This document shows, piece by piece, positions 52,217 to 61,153 of a stretch of 64,000 nt of DNA. Position 1 is the first letter of the stretch. Every line of letters starts with the position of its first letter. The notes below the pieces were generated by a model that had not been told where the DNA came from, searched no databases, and was given only the letters and a program-made list of their open reading frames with translations. The DNA is from CAZELM01 sp964512995. Its GTDB lineage: Bacteria; CSSED10-310. Both the position numbers and the translations under genes were made by a program. Location of the stretch: NCBI GenBank assembly GCA_964512995.1, contig CAZELM010000018.1, positions 23,645-87,644 of the forward strand. Reading direction: 5' to 3'.

Positions 52217-53886
52217 AGTACGACCCTTTCCTGGTATACGCCAAAAACAGTTCTTAGAACATCGGAGATTTCTCCCAGTGTGGCATAGGCATTGACCGCT
52301 TTCAGGATGCATGGCATGAGATTTTCGGAAGATTCTGCGGTGCGCTGAAGGCTGAGAAGTTCTTGTTTTACGAGATTATGGTCTCTTGTATTTTTGATGT
52401 TCTGGAGTTTTTGTTTTTGTTCATCTTCCACTCTGGGATCAATCTGAGCAACATCCTGATTGTCTGGTTCATGGACCTGAAATTTGTTGACGCCCACCAC
52501 GATATCTTGATTGGATTCGATCCGTTGCTGGGAGCGATAGGCGGATTCCTGGATTTGCCTCTGGACCCACCCTTCTTCGATCGCTTTGATCATACCTCCC
52601 ATCTCATCGATTTTATCGAGGAGTTCGTTGGCTTTGGATTCTATCTCGTCTGTCAGATATTCCACGAAATAAGAACCCGCCAAAGGATCGATTGTATCGG
52701 CTACACCTGATTCGTGAGCGATGATCTGTTGGGTACGCAATGCGACTCTCACTGATTCTTGGGTTGGCAGTGAGAGTGCTTCATCTCGGGAGTTTGTATG
52801 CAGACTCTGGGTGCCTCCCAATACTGCAGCCAATGCCTGAATCGTCACTCGGATGATATTGTTGTCCGGCTGTTGGGCAGTCAAGGCACTTCCAGCGGTC
52901 TGGCAATGGAATCGCAGCATCTGGGCTTTGTCCGATTTCGCTCCGAATCGATTCTTCATGATCTTGGCCCACAATCGTCGGGCTGCTCTGAATTTGGCAA
53001 CTTCTTCCAGGAGATTGTTTTGTGCGTTGAAGAAAAATGACAGTCTGCCTCCGAATGTGTCCACATCCAGTCCTTTGGAGATGGCAGCTTCGCAATAGGC
53101 GATGCCATCCGCCAGCGTGAAAGCGACTTCCTGAACAGCCGTCGATCCGGCTTCACGAATGTGGTACCCGGAAATGGAGATGGTGTTCCATTTTGGTACA
53201 TATTGGGAGCAATATTCAAAAACATCCGTGATGATCCTCATGGATGGAGTAGGTGGGTAGATATAGGTACCGCGTGCAATATACTCCTTCAGGATATCGT
53301 TCTGGATCGTGCCCTGGAGTTTATCGGATGTCACACCTCGCTTCTGTGCCACAGCAATATACATGGCGAGCAGCACAGCAGCGGTCGAATTGATGGTCAT
53401 CGACGTGGAAACTTTGTCCAGGGGGATTTGATCGAAAAGTGTTTCCATATCCGCCAGTGTGTCTATCGCCACTCCGACTTTGCCAACTTCTCCAGCTGCC
53501 AATGGGTGATCCGAATCAAATCCGATCTGTGTGGGCAGATCGAATGCGACCGACAATCCTGTTTGCCCCTGGGATAACAGATACCGATATCGTTCATTGG
53601 ATTCCTTGGCCGTTCCAAAACCGGCATACTGCCTCATGGTCCAGAATCGACCCCGATACATGCTTGGCTGGACCCCCCGTGTGAATGGATATTCGCCTGG
53701 GAATCCAATGTCGTGAACATAGTCACGATCCGGATTGGTAATGGGTGAACATAACGCTGGTAACTGATCGAAGGACGTATTTTTGAAGTGAGTCTCCCGT
53801 TCGGGTGACTTGGCGATTGCTTTGTTAAACGTATTCGCTTGCCAGTCTGCGAATGATTTTTTAATGTTTTCATTATATTGTGACAT
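52213..53886 (-). CDS. mcmA1: Methylmalonyl-CoA mutase, catalytic large subunit (split form)
   Basis: 557 residues: the TIM-barrel catalytic part only, with the B12-binding part coded separately at 59066. FPGEYPFTRGVQPSMYRGRF, YAGFGTAKESNERYRYLLSQ and GLSVAFDLPTQIGFDSDHPL are mutase signatures; later FCQxxGS-like FHCQTAGSALTAQQPDNN and SLHTNSRDEALSLPTQ are present. It isomerises (R)-methylmalonyl-CoA and succinyl-CoA using adenosylcobalamin. AAGGAGG before the ATG. Ethylmalonyl- or isobutyryl-CoA mutase relatives exist, but the epimerase and decarboxylase context favours methylmalonyl-CoA. Confidence 0.95.
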   Translation of the reverse strand: MSQYNENIKKSFADWQANTFNKAIAKSPERETHFKNTSFDQLPALCSPITNPDRDYVHDIGFPGEYPFTRGVQPSMYRGRFWTMRQYAGFGTAKESNERYRYLLSQGQTGLSVAFDLPTQIGFDSDHPLAAGEVGKVGVAIDTLADMETLFDQIPLDKVSTSMTINSTAAVLLAMYIAVAQKRGVTSDKLQGTIQNDILKEYIARGTYIYPPTPSMRIITDVFEYCSQYVPKWNTISISGYHIREAGSTAVQEVAFTLADGIAYCEAAISKGLDVDTFGGRLSFFFNAQNNLLEEVAKFRAARRLWAKIMKNRFGAKSDKAQMLRFHCQTAGSALTAQQPDNNIIRVTIQALAAVLGGTQSLHTNSRDEALSLPTQESVRVALRTQQIIAHESGVADTIDPLAGSYFVEYLTDEIESKANELLDKIDEMGGMIKAIEEGWVQRQIQESAYRSQQRIESNQDIVVGVNKFQVHEPDNQDVAQIDPRVEDEQKQKLQNIKNTRDHNLVKQELLSLQRTAESSENLMPCILKAVNAYATLGEISDVLRTVFGVYQERVVL

Positions 53887-53949
53887 GTAAAAACCTCCTT
53901 GGCATCTCCATGGACTCGGAGAAGGATAGATTCATCGTGATAGTGTCTA

Positions 53950-55074
53950 TCATGAAAGTGTAGCCAATAAAACTCCTGCCACCACTGCCGATCCGATAAC
54001 TCCAGCAACATTCGGAGCCATGGCGTGCATGATCAGATAATTTGTCGGATCTTCTTTCGCTCCCATAATCTGACAGACGCGAGCGGAATCCGGTACTGCG
54101 GAAACACCTGCTGCGCCGATTATGGGATTGATTTTTTCCTTACAGAAGAGGTTCATGAATTTGGCGAACAGCACACCGGTTGCAGTGGCAATACAAAATG
54201 AAAATGCTCCCAATGCAAAAATTTTGATGGATGAGGGTGTGAGAAATCGGCTCGCATCGGTTGATGCGCCTACGGTCACTCCCAATAAAATGGTGACAAT
54301 ATCGATGAAAACGGTTCGGGCTGTCTTTGCGAGCCGTTCTGTTACACCGCATTCTTTCATCAGATTGCCGAAAAAGAGCATTCCGAGAAGTGTGATGGCT
54401 CCTGGAGCGATCAATCCGGTTGCAAGGAATCCGATGATCGGGAAGAGAATTCGAAGCCGTCTGCTAACAGGCTGAGATGGTTTCATCCGGATCAGCCGTT
54501 CCTTCCGGGATGTCAGCAGAAGTATGATGGGAGGTTGAATAACAGGGACCAGTGCCATGTAAGAATAGGCCGCAATGGCAATAGCACCCAGAAAATGAGG
54601 TGCCAGTTTGGAAGCCAGGAATATGGCGGTTGGCCCATCAGCTCCCCCGATGATTCCGATTGCGGCAGCATCTTCGATGTTGAATCCGAGAAGAAGTGCT
54701 CCGAGGAGAGTCACAAAAATGCCGCCTTGAGCTGCCGCTCCCAATAAAATGAGCCGAGGATTTGAAAGCATGGCAGAGAAATCCGTCATCGCACCGATTC
54801 CCAGGAAGATCAATGGTGGGTAATAGCCTTGAGTGACCCCTTGATAGAGTATGGACAAAACACTTCCGACTTCATAAATTCCGATATTCATGCCGGGCTT
54901 ATAAGGGATATTGCCAATCAGGATTCCGAAGCCGATGGGGACCAGCAGCAGAGGTTCGTAATTTCTCGAGATTGCCAGATAGATGAACAAGCATCCGACC
55001 ATGAGCATGATCAGGTTTCCCCATGTCATGTTGTACAATGCGCCGGATTCCAGAAATTGTAATAGAATCTCCAT
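53950..55074 (-). CDS. mmdB: Na+-translocating decarboxylase beta subunit
   Basis: 374 residues with nine or more helices. GxGAMTDFSAMLSNPRLILL, IGIIGGADGPTAIFLASKLA and GAAGVSAVPDSARVCQIMGA are hallmarks of the OadB/MmdB/GcdB family, with the conserved Asp of the GGADGPTAIF motif used for Na+ transport. It pumps about two Na+ out per carboxyl group removed from biotin. The operon identifies methylmalonyl-CoA as the likely substrate. GGGGA site before the ATG, 28 bases after mmdC. Confidence 0.95.
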   Translation of the reverse strand: MEILLQFLESGALYNMTWGNLIMLMVGCLFIYLAISRNYEPLLLVPIGFGILIGNIPYKPGMNIGIYEVGSVLSILYQGVTQGYYPPLIFLGIGAMTDFSAMLSNPRLILLGAAAQGGIFVTLLGALLLGFNIEDAAAIGIIGGADGPTAIFLASKLAPHFLGAIAIAAYSYMALVPVIQPPIILLLTSRKERLIRMKPSQPVSRRLRILFPIIGFLATGLIAPGAITLLGMLFFGNLMKECGVTERLAKTARTVFIDIVTILLGVTVGASTDASRFLTPSSIKIFALGAFSFCIATATGVLFAKFMNLFCKEKINPIIGAAGVSAVPDSARVCQIMGAKEDPTNYLIMHAMAPNVAGVIGSAVVAGVLLATLS

Positions 55075-55102
55075 GTATCATTCCCCAACAGAATCTGTTT
55101 TT

Positions 55103-55522
55103 TTATAAAAACTTAACCAATATCTGACCCTCACGGACAACATCTCCGACCGCTACTTCCACTGATTTGATGGTTCCGGATGTTGGCGAGGCAACATTCG
55201 TTTCCATCTTCATCGCTTCAATCACGATGATGATCGTATCCTTTTGAATGATATCTCCCGGTTTGCATTTAATTTCGAGTACATTTCCGGCAATGGGGGA
55301 TGTGACGGAGCCACCGGGACTTTCAGTTTTTCCCGTGTTCTGATTCACAGACTGGCTCCGGTTGGAAGCAGACGGCAGTGGATTGGCTGTTGGAATTGAG
55401 GGATTGTTTTGAGGTAATCGGGGTAATGGTCCGGAACTCAGCGCAGGAAAACCCTCACCGGCATCCAAAACCTCTACTTCTACTTCATACGCAACACCAT
55501 GGACCGTGATCCTCAATTTCAT
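55103..55522 (-). CDS. mmdC: Biotin carboxyl carrier subunit
   Basis: 139 residues. The C-terminal 70 residues are a biotinyl domain with biotinylated Lys in VIEAMKMETNV; the N-terminal 30 (LRITVHGVAYEVEVEVLDAG) lead to a Pro/Ser/Asn-rich flexible linker. It shuttles the carboxyl group from the carboxyltransferase (mmdA) to the membrane decarboxylase (mmdB). AGGAG site. Confidence 0.94.
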   Translation of the reverse strand: MKLRITVHGVAYEVEVEVLDAGEGFPALSSGPLPRLPQNNPSIPTANPLPSASNRSQSVNQNTGKTESPGGSVTSPIAGNVLEIKCKPGDIIQKDTIIIVIEAMKMETNVASPTSGTIKSVEVAVGDVVREGQILVKFL

Positions 55523-55674
55523 TGATAGTTCTCCTCATCATCTACACAACTATTCTGTGGGTTTTGTCATAAAAACATCAACTGGCTGAAAATCAGTGAT
55601 ATTCAAGTCCGGTTTGTTCAAAAAATGCGTGTCTGTTTTTTTCATGCGATCGAGCGTCGATTCCGATCAGGGTT

Positions 55675-56022
55675 TTAATCTTTTTTCTTTTGAAATACAT
55701 GCGAACCGAGAAGAATCGTCCGACCCTGTATTGACCAGGGACTTCTCGTTGAGTCACCGGGTTCCACACGTCGTATCCGGTGAATCCGATGGCGGCCTTG
55801 AAGAATCGTTGCGACAGCAGCGGATATTAAAATCAAGGTGATATCATCGATATTCGGAGTTTTTGTCAAGGCTGCTTCCGATTCCATCACCTCACGTTTC
55901 TGCCAATGATCATCAATCCGACGGATCAATCCGATTATGAAGGATATGACAGCAAGAACCACAAATACGATTCCCATGCCTATTCCGGCGAGCTTCAGTC
56001 CCAATACGATCGACTCCGGCAT
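55675..56022 (-). CDS. mmdD: OadG-family membrane anchor subunit
   Basis: 115 residues. One N-terminal helix (GIGMGIVFVVLAVISFIIGL), then a charged linker and a C-terminal part (LILISAAVATILQGRHRIHR, WSIQGRTILLGSH) like the delta subunit of methylmalonyl-CoA decarboxylase. It would tether the carboxyltransferase to the Na+ pump. AAAGG before the ATG. Between mmdA and mmdC, as in Veillonella-type operons. Confidence 0.85.
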   Translation of the reverse strand: MPESIVLGLKLAGIGMGIVFVVLAVISFIIGLIRRIDDHWQKREVMESEAALTKTPNIDDITLILISAAVATILQGRHRIHRIRRVEPGDSTRSPWSIQGRTILLGSHVFQKKKD

Positions 56023-56126
56023 GATTTTGGCCTTTCAGCATTCATCGTGAATGATTCCGTTGATTTAATCGTTCAGAACGTGAAAACGATATCATGTTCA
56101 GCAAGCATCCATTTGGATTCCACAGA

Positions 56127-57677
56127 TTATAGGGGAATGAGTCCATGTTTTTTCTGGGGTCGTAACACACGCTTTGCTTTAAGGACTTCCAGCGCAGCCG
56201 CTAAAGCCGCTCGTGTCTGCGATGGTTCGATGATATCATCCAGATATCCTCTGGCTGCAGCATTGTATGGATTGGCGAATTTTGCACGATATTCGAGAAT
56301 CAGTTCATTTCGAAGCGATTCCGGGTTTTCGGCTTTCTCGATCTCTTTTCGGTACAGCACATTCACCGCACCCTCAGCTCCCATTACTGCAATCTCAGCG
56401 GATGGCCAAGCAAAAATGCGGTCTGCACCCATATCCTTGGAGCACATTGCCAGGAAAGCTCCGCCATACGCTTTTCTCACCACAACCGTCAACTTTGGAA
56501 CTGTTGCAGAGGCATACGCAAACAGCATCTTCGCTCCATGCCGGATAATCCCACCGTATTCCTGCGCGATCCCTGGCAGAAATCCCGGCACATCCACAAA
56601 TGTGACGATGGGAATATTGAATGCATTGCAGAATCGAATGAATCGTGAGGCTTTATCGGAGGAGTCGATATCAAGAACACCTGCCTTGTGAAGCGGCTGA
56701 TTGGCAACAACTCCGACGGTTCTCCCCAAGATTCTGCCGAATCCAATGATGATATTCATGGCGAATTGCTGTTGGATCTCCATAAAATCCTGCTGGTCAA
56801 CAACCCGGAGTATAATTTCATGAATATCATATGGTTTACGTGGGTCTTCCGGAATGATGGCATTCATGGAATCATCATCAGGAATCATTCGGGAAACCAG
56901 GTCGGAGTAGATGGGTGGATCTTCCAGATTATTGCTCGGAAGAAATGACAGCAATCGTTTTGTGATCCGGATGGCGTCGGAATCATTTTCAGCAATGAAA
57001 TGAACAACGCCGGAGTAATAGGCATGACTTTCAACCCCACCCAATTCCTCCGCAGTGATCACTTCCCCGGTCACTTGCTTTATAACCTGAGGGCCTGTGA
57101 TGAAAAGTTGCCCCTCGTGTCTGACTTGAATAATGAAGTCGGTGAGTGCTGGAGAGTAGGCCGCGCCACCGGCACAGGGACCCGCGATAATGCTGATCTG
57201 TGGTACGACCCCGGATAACAGCACATTTCGATAGAAGATCCCACCATATCCAGATAATGCATCCACGCCTTCCTGTATTCGAGCGCCACCACTATCGTTA
57301 ATAAATACAAAGGGATCTCCTGTTTTTAATGCGTCGTCCATGATCTTCTGGATCTTCTGGGCATTGGCTTCACCGACTGATCCGCCAGCAACGGTGAAAT
57401 CCTGGCTGGCGGCATAGACAGGCCGGTCATCAACCATTCCCACACCGGTAACAACACCTTCCCCCGGCATTTCCTTTCCTGCCATGTCGAAGTTCGTGCA
57501 TCGATGCTGTATGAAGAGATTACATTCCTGAAATGTGTCAGTGTCAAAAAGCATGGCCAAGCGTTCCCGTGCTGTGAGTTTATTTGATTGATGCTGTTTT
57601 TCAATGCGCTCGATGCCACCTCCCAGATATAACACCGCTCGTTTTCTTCTCAGATGGTCGATCTTGCTCGTATTCAT
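56127..57677 (-). CDS. mmdA: Methylmalonyl-CoA carboxyltransferase (decarboxylase alpha subunit)
   Basis: 516 residues, acyl-CoA carboxyltransferase fold with two crotonase-like halves. N-terminal KLTARERLAMLFD, oxyanion-hole GGARIQEGVDALSGYGGIF and GPCAGGAAYSPALTDF, then in the C-half DVPGFLPGIAQEYGGIIRHG and KAYGGAFLAMCSKDMGAD. It moves CO2 from (S)-methylmalonyl-CoA to biotin on MmdC. PccB of propionyl-CoA carboxylase is very similar, but the Na+ pump genes next to it decide for the decarboxylase. First gene of the leftward operon. Confidence 0.93.
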   Translation of the reverse strand: MNTSKIDHLRRKRAVLYLGGGIERIEKQHQSNKLTARERLAMLFDTDTFQECNLFIQHRCTNFDMAGKEMPGEGVVTGVGMVDDRPVYAASQDFTVAGGSVGEANAQKIQKIMDDALKTGDPFVFINDSGGARIQEGVDALSGYGGIFYRNVLLSGVVPQISIIAGPCAGGAAYSPALTDFIIQVRHEGQLFITGPQVIKQVTGEVITAEELGGVESHAYYSGVVHFIAENDSDAIRITKRLLSFLPSNNLEDPPIYSDLVSRMIPDDDSMNAIIPEDPRKPYDIHEIILRVVDQQDFMEIQQQFAMNIIIGFGRILGRTVGVVANQPLHKAGVLDIDSSDKASRFIRFCNAFNIPIVTFVDVPGFLPGIAQEYGGIIRHGAKMLFAYASATVPKLTVVVRKAYGGAFLAMCSKDMGADRIFAWPSAEIAVMGAEGAVNVLYRKEIEKAENPESLRNELILEYRAKFANPYNAAARGYLDDIIEPSQTRAALAAALEVLKAKRVLRPQKKHGLIPL

Positions 57678-57727
57678 AAGGTGTCATCCTTCATTCCACT
57701 TGGAACTCTCACGTGGTTTACGATCCG

Positions 57728-57756
57728 TATATATAATAACATTTCTATATTTCCAA
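57728..57756 (-). promoter_or_regulatory. Promoter candidate for the methylmalonyl-CoA operon
   Basis: Read leftward: TTGGAA (57751-57756), 17-base spacer, TATATA (57728-57733), about 50 bases before the mmdA start. It lies in the 269-base divergent region shared with meaB. Confidence 0.4.
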
Positions 57757-57946
57757 TACGTTTTTATTTTTGGAAGCGCGATAACTCGAGCCAATGAGGT
57801 TTCTTTTTACCCCCATGTTTTCAAAAAAACGATCTTCCTGGTACTATCGATGGTCTGGAAACGGAGTGCATATCTGCACTTGTTTCCCTAAAAACATGGA
57901 ATCGCATTGATTTTCATCTGATCAGATAACGTGAGAGGAGTAGGCG

Positions 57947-58966
57947 TTGAATCCAAACTCAGACCCGAACAGATCGATATCTTCGGAGTTATGGGATGCG
58001 TTTAGGGAAAAATCACGATTGGCATGTGCACGTCTCATGACCCTTATCGACAATGATCCATCACTCATCCCCGTGGTCCGCGACAAATTGATCCCCATGC
58101 AACATCAAGCGATTCGGATTGGTATCACAGGCCCTCCGGGTGTCGGTAAAAGCACGGTTACCTCTGCTCTTACACGATGCGCCCGGCAACACGACCTGTC
58201 GGTCGGTGTCATTGCGGTCGACCCGTCCAGTCCCTTTACGGGAGGTGCATTTTTAGGCGATCGGGTCCGAATGCAGGAGCATGTCGGAGATGCCAAAGTG
58301 TTTATCCGATCTTTGGCGTCCCGGAAAGGCAGTGGCGGCCTCTCTCCATCCACTCCGTACGTTGCGGATATCTTGGACGCATTCGGGATGGACTGGATAT
58401 TGATCGAAACGGTTGGAGTCGGTCAGGCGGAACTGGATATCCTGACATGCTCCGATCTCATTATTCTGGTGATGCAACCTGGAACGGGTGATGTGATTCA
58501 GACGATGAAAGCTGGAATTATGGAAACAGCAGATCTGTTTGTGGTCAACAAAGCCGATTTACCGGGTTCCGCCAGTTTAGTGGATGCCATTCGGTTCTTG
58601 TTCGAAGTGAAACAACATCATGTTTCAGAATCGATTCCGCCAATTCTGACGACATCTGCCATTCAGGGGATCGGTATGGAAGCAGTGTTCAATGCTATGA
58701 CACAGGCGATTGAGCGGTTCGTTGTATCAGGTGGTTTCGAACGAAAAAGACAGCTTCGTTTGGAAAACGAAATTCAGTCGATGGTAATGGACAATCTATG
58801 GAGGCGGTTTTCGCAGATGACAAACGCGCCGAATAAAATCAAAACGGCCGCTTGTCAACTGGCCAGACAAAATGGTTCACCATATCCATTCATACAAGCC
58901 CTTGGCAGAGAGGTCGATCTCCTCCCCCATCTGCCCTGCCAGAATGAGCATGATCCGGGAACATAA
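57947..58966 (+). CDS. meaB: MeaB-type GTPase, mutase-protecting chaperone
   Basis: 339 residues. P-loop ITGPPGVGKSTVTSALTR, then VIAVDPSSPFTGGAFLGDRV, IETVGVGQAELDI and the guanine motif VVNKADLPG, all typical of MeaB/ArgK G3E GTPases. It loads adenosylcobalamin into methylmalonyl-CoA mutase and protects the enzyme from inactivation. TTG start behind GAGGAG. Divergent from mmdA and just ahead of the B12-binding mutase subunit. Confidence 0.95.
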   Translation: MNPNSDPNRSISSELWDAFREKSRLACARLMTLIDNDPSLIPVVRDKLIPMQHQAIRIGITGPPGVGKSTVTSALTRCARQHDLSVGVIAVDPSSPFTGGAFLGDRVRMQEHVGDAKVFIRSLASRKGSGGLSPSTPYVADILDAFGMDWILIETVGVGQAELDILTCSDLIILVMQPGTGDVIQTMKAGIMETADLFVVNKADLPGSASLVDAIRFLFEVKQHHVSESIPPILTTSAIQGIGMEAVFNAMTQAIERFVVSGGFERKRQLRLENEIQSMVMDNLWRRFSQMTNAPNKIKTAACQLARQNGSPYPFIQALGREVDLLPHLPCQNEHDPGT

Positions 58967-59065
58967 CTTATAATAAGACTTGACCTCTGCCCTCGAACGA
59001 ATACATTAATTTCGATTGGAATTTTTACTTTCCATCTCAGAATTACTTTTTTGAGGAGTTATAAA

Positions 59066-59476
59066 ATGCAACAAAATAAACTGAAAATTATTATTGCAAA
59101 ACCGGGACTGGATGGCCATGACCGAGGCGCTAAAGTTGTGGCTCGAGGATTGGTTGAATCCGGCATGGAAGTCGTATATCTGGGACTTCGGCAAACCCCC
59201 GAGTCTATTGTTAATGCAGCACTTGAAGAAGATGCCGATGTGATCGGGCTCTCCATTTTATCTGGAGCGCACATGACGCATTTTAAAAACGTCAAAGAAT
59301 TGATGGATAAATCCGGCATCGGTGACCGGCTACTGACGGGTGGCGGTATTATTCCGGCTTCCGATAGAGAAAAACTAAAAGAATTTGGTGTCGAACGAGT
59401 TTTCGGGCCTGGAGATGAAATCCAAATGATCGCGGAATTCATTCACCAATGGTGCCAGGCACATCCGCGAAACTGA
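59066..59476 (+). CDS. mcmA2: Methylmalonyl-CoA mutase, B12-binding small subunit
   Basis: 136 residues from the ATG at 59066 (GAGGAG upstream); an in-frame ATG at 59051 overlaps the site. The cobalamin-binding motif is intact: DGHDRGAKVVARG (His ligand to cobalt), SILSGAHM and TGGGIIP. It combines with the large subunit coded about 5 kb away on the other strand. The split arrangement occurs in archaea and some anaerobic bacteria. Confidence 0.95.
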   Translation: MQQNKLKIIIAKPGLDGHDRGAKVVARGLVESGMEVVYLGLRQTPESIVNAALEEDADVIGLSILSGAHMTHFKNVKELMDKSGIGDRLLTGGGIIPASDREKLKEFGVERVFGPGDEIQMIAEFIHQWCQAHPRN

Positions 59477-59594
59477 TACTTAAAGTGCCTCCATCCGGAT
59501 GTTCTGTAATCCCGAATGATTCGATTTTGCGGCAGGTTGGAGCAGTCCAATTATGGTGTCATTATGCAACGATGAAACAGTCATGAGAGAGTCT

Positions 59595-60251
59595 ATGAAT
59601 CAAGATGAATTGATCGCGAAGGGAAAGCAGGCTGTCATCAGCGGCGATGTCGGCCAGGCTGAAGAATGTTCCAGAAAGTGGCTGGAACTGGCTCTAGATC
59701 CATTTGACCTGATACACCACGCATTCACTCCCGGGATCCAGTCTGTCGGCGATCTCTGGGAGGACGGTGAATTTTTCTTGCCGGAGCTTGTTGCCGGTGC
59801 TGAGGCAATGAAAGCCGGCATGGCGATTCTGGAAAAAAAACTCATCCAGGGGGATGGGTATCTGCCTTCTGGCATCGTGATCATCGGTACCGTTCAAGGT
59901 GATATCCACGATATTGGCAAATCATTGGTTGCGACCATGTTGAGAGCCAATGGATTCCATGTCATTGATCTGGGATCGGATGTGTCCGCGCAACGCTTTC
60001 TCGAAGCTTATCAGACACATCATCCACGCATCATCTGTCTGTCGGCACTGCTGACAACCACCATGACCGGAATCCCTGAGATCATTTCGCTTTTTGAAAA
60101 CCAGGGGATACGATCCCATATCAGATTTCTGGTGGGCGGCGCACCGGTCACTCGGGAATGGGCTGTTCAGATAGGAGCAGACGCCTATGCCTCGAATGCC
60201 GTTGATGCAGTTCACGTCACACGACAGCTCATACAGGAAAAATTACCGTGA
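59595..60251 (+). CDS. Corrinoid methyl-carrier protein (MtbC/MttC-like)
   Basis: 218 residues from the ATG at 59595; an in-frame ATG four codons upstream is possible. An N-terminal helical cap of about 85 residues (GIQSVGDLWEDGEFFLPELV, then AMKAGMAIL) covers the corrinoid. The B12 motif GDIHDIGKSLVATMLRANGF supplies the cobalt His; SALLTTTM and VGGAPV complete it. Such proteins take a methyl group from an MttB-type enzyme and hand it to an acceptor methyltransferase. Its stop overlaps the GTG start of the homocysteine methyltransferase gene (GTGA), suggesting a cognate pair. Confidence 0.93.
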   Translation: MNQDELIAKGKQAVISGDVGQAEECSRKWLELALDPFDLIHHAFTPGIQSVGDLWEDGEFFLPELVAGAEAMKAGMAILEKKLIQGDGYLPSGIVIIGTVQGDIHDIGKSLVATMLRANGFHVIDLGSDVSAQRFLEAYQTHHPRIICLSALLTTTMTGIPEIISLFENQGIRSHIRFLVGGAPVTREWAVQIGADAYASNAVDAVHVTRQLIQEKLP

Positions 60252-61141
60252 TTCCTTTCCTTCACCAGTTGCACGAATCGATTCTCCTGTTCGACGGCGC
60301 GATGGGCACTCAGTTGATCCATCATGGGATGACGCGTGAGGAATCCATGGAGCGATATGTTCTGGAACGCCCGGACCTGATCGAGGAAATCCACCGTGAA
60401 TATGTGCAAGCGGGAGCGCAGGTCATTGCCGCATGTTCTTTCGGAGCAACCCGTCACCATCTCACACTTCAGGGATTGGCATCTTCAATCCATGAGATAA
60501 ATACAAATGCCATTGCCATCGCCCGGAAAGCTGCCGGCGAAGCATGTTGGGTTGCAGCGGATATCGGTCCCTGCGGACTGATGTTCCCTCCCATGGGCAA
60601 GGCTGATCCAGCATTGATCAAAGATATTTTCATTGAGCAGATCGGGATTCTGGATGATGCAGGACCGGATTTGTATCTGATCGAGACACAATATGATCTG
60701 AGAGAGGCATTGGCTACCCTGGATGCCATACGCACGACATCCCCCAGTCCGGTTGGCGTGACGATGACATTCAATCGAACCCGCAGGGGATTCTTCACGA
60801 TGCTGGGAGACTCTGTCGCGGATTGTATCATGCGGCTCACTGAACATGGCGCTGATTTTGTGGGGGCCAACTGCACGTTGGACCCGATCGCAATGGTGGA
60901 TCTGGCCCAGATACTCTCCGCGTCCAGCCCGGTGCCGATCCTGGTCCAACCCAATGCCGGTCAGCCTAAGGTTGAGGGATCAGCCATTTCTTATCCGATG
61001 ACTCCGGAGTTATTCGTGGAACACGTTGAGAAAATGATCTTTCCCAATATCCGGGCGATCGGTGGCTGCTGCGGCACAACCCCGGAACACATCCGTCAGA
61101 TGAGATCGATGCTCAAACGACATTCCTGTTCCATGCCATAG
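60248..61141 (+). CDS. Homocysteine S-methyltransferase (MetH N-terminal module type)
   Basis: 297 residues. FDGAMGTQLIHHG opens the barrel. Zinc ligands: Cys209 in VGANC, and Cys274-Cys275 in GGCCGTTPEH. This is the homocysteine-binding module of cobalamin methionine synthase as a free protein. Overlapping the corrinoid gene, it should move methyl from methyl-corrinoid to homocysteine, giving methionine. The MetH pterin-binding module is absent here. Betaine- or S-methylmethionine-dependent enzymes share this fold, but the operon favours the corrinoid donor. Confidence 0.92.
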   Translation: MIPFLHQLHESILLFDGAMGTQLIHHGMTREESMERYVLERPDLIEEIHREYVQAGAQVIAACSFGATRHHLTLQGLASSIHEINTNAIAIARKAAGEACWVAADIGPCGLMFPPMGKADPALIKDIFIEQIGILDDAGPDLYLIETQYDLREALATLDAIRTTSPSPVGVTMTFNRTRRGFFTMLGDSVADCIMRLTEHGADFVGANCTLDPIAMVDLAQILSASSPVPILVQPNAGQPKVEGSAISYPMTPELFVEHVEKMIFPNIRAIGGCCGTTPEHIRQMRSMLKRHSCSMP

Positions 61142-61153
61142 TCGGATCTTCCA

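Noticed and set aside
55906..56691. 261-codon plus-strand open frame
   Set aside because: It is antisense to mmdA, whose identity is certain, with no ribosome site and no protein-like pattern.
56127..57677. Propionyl-CoA carboxylase beta chain as an alternative for mmdA
   Set aside because: Sequence alone allows it, but a Na+ pump beta subunit, an OadG-type anchor and a free biotin carrier in the same operon, with no biotin carboxylase, indicate the decarboxylase.
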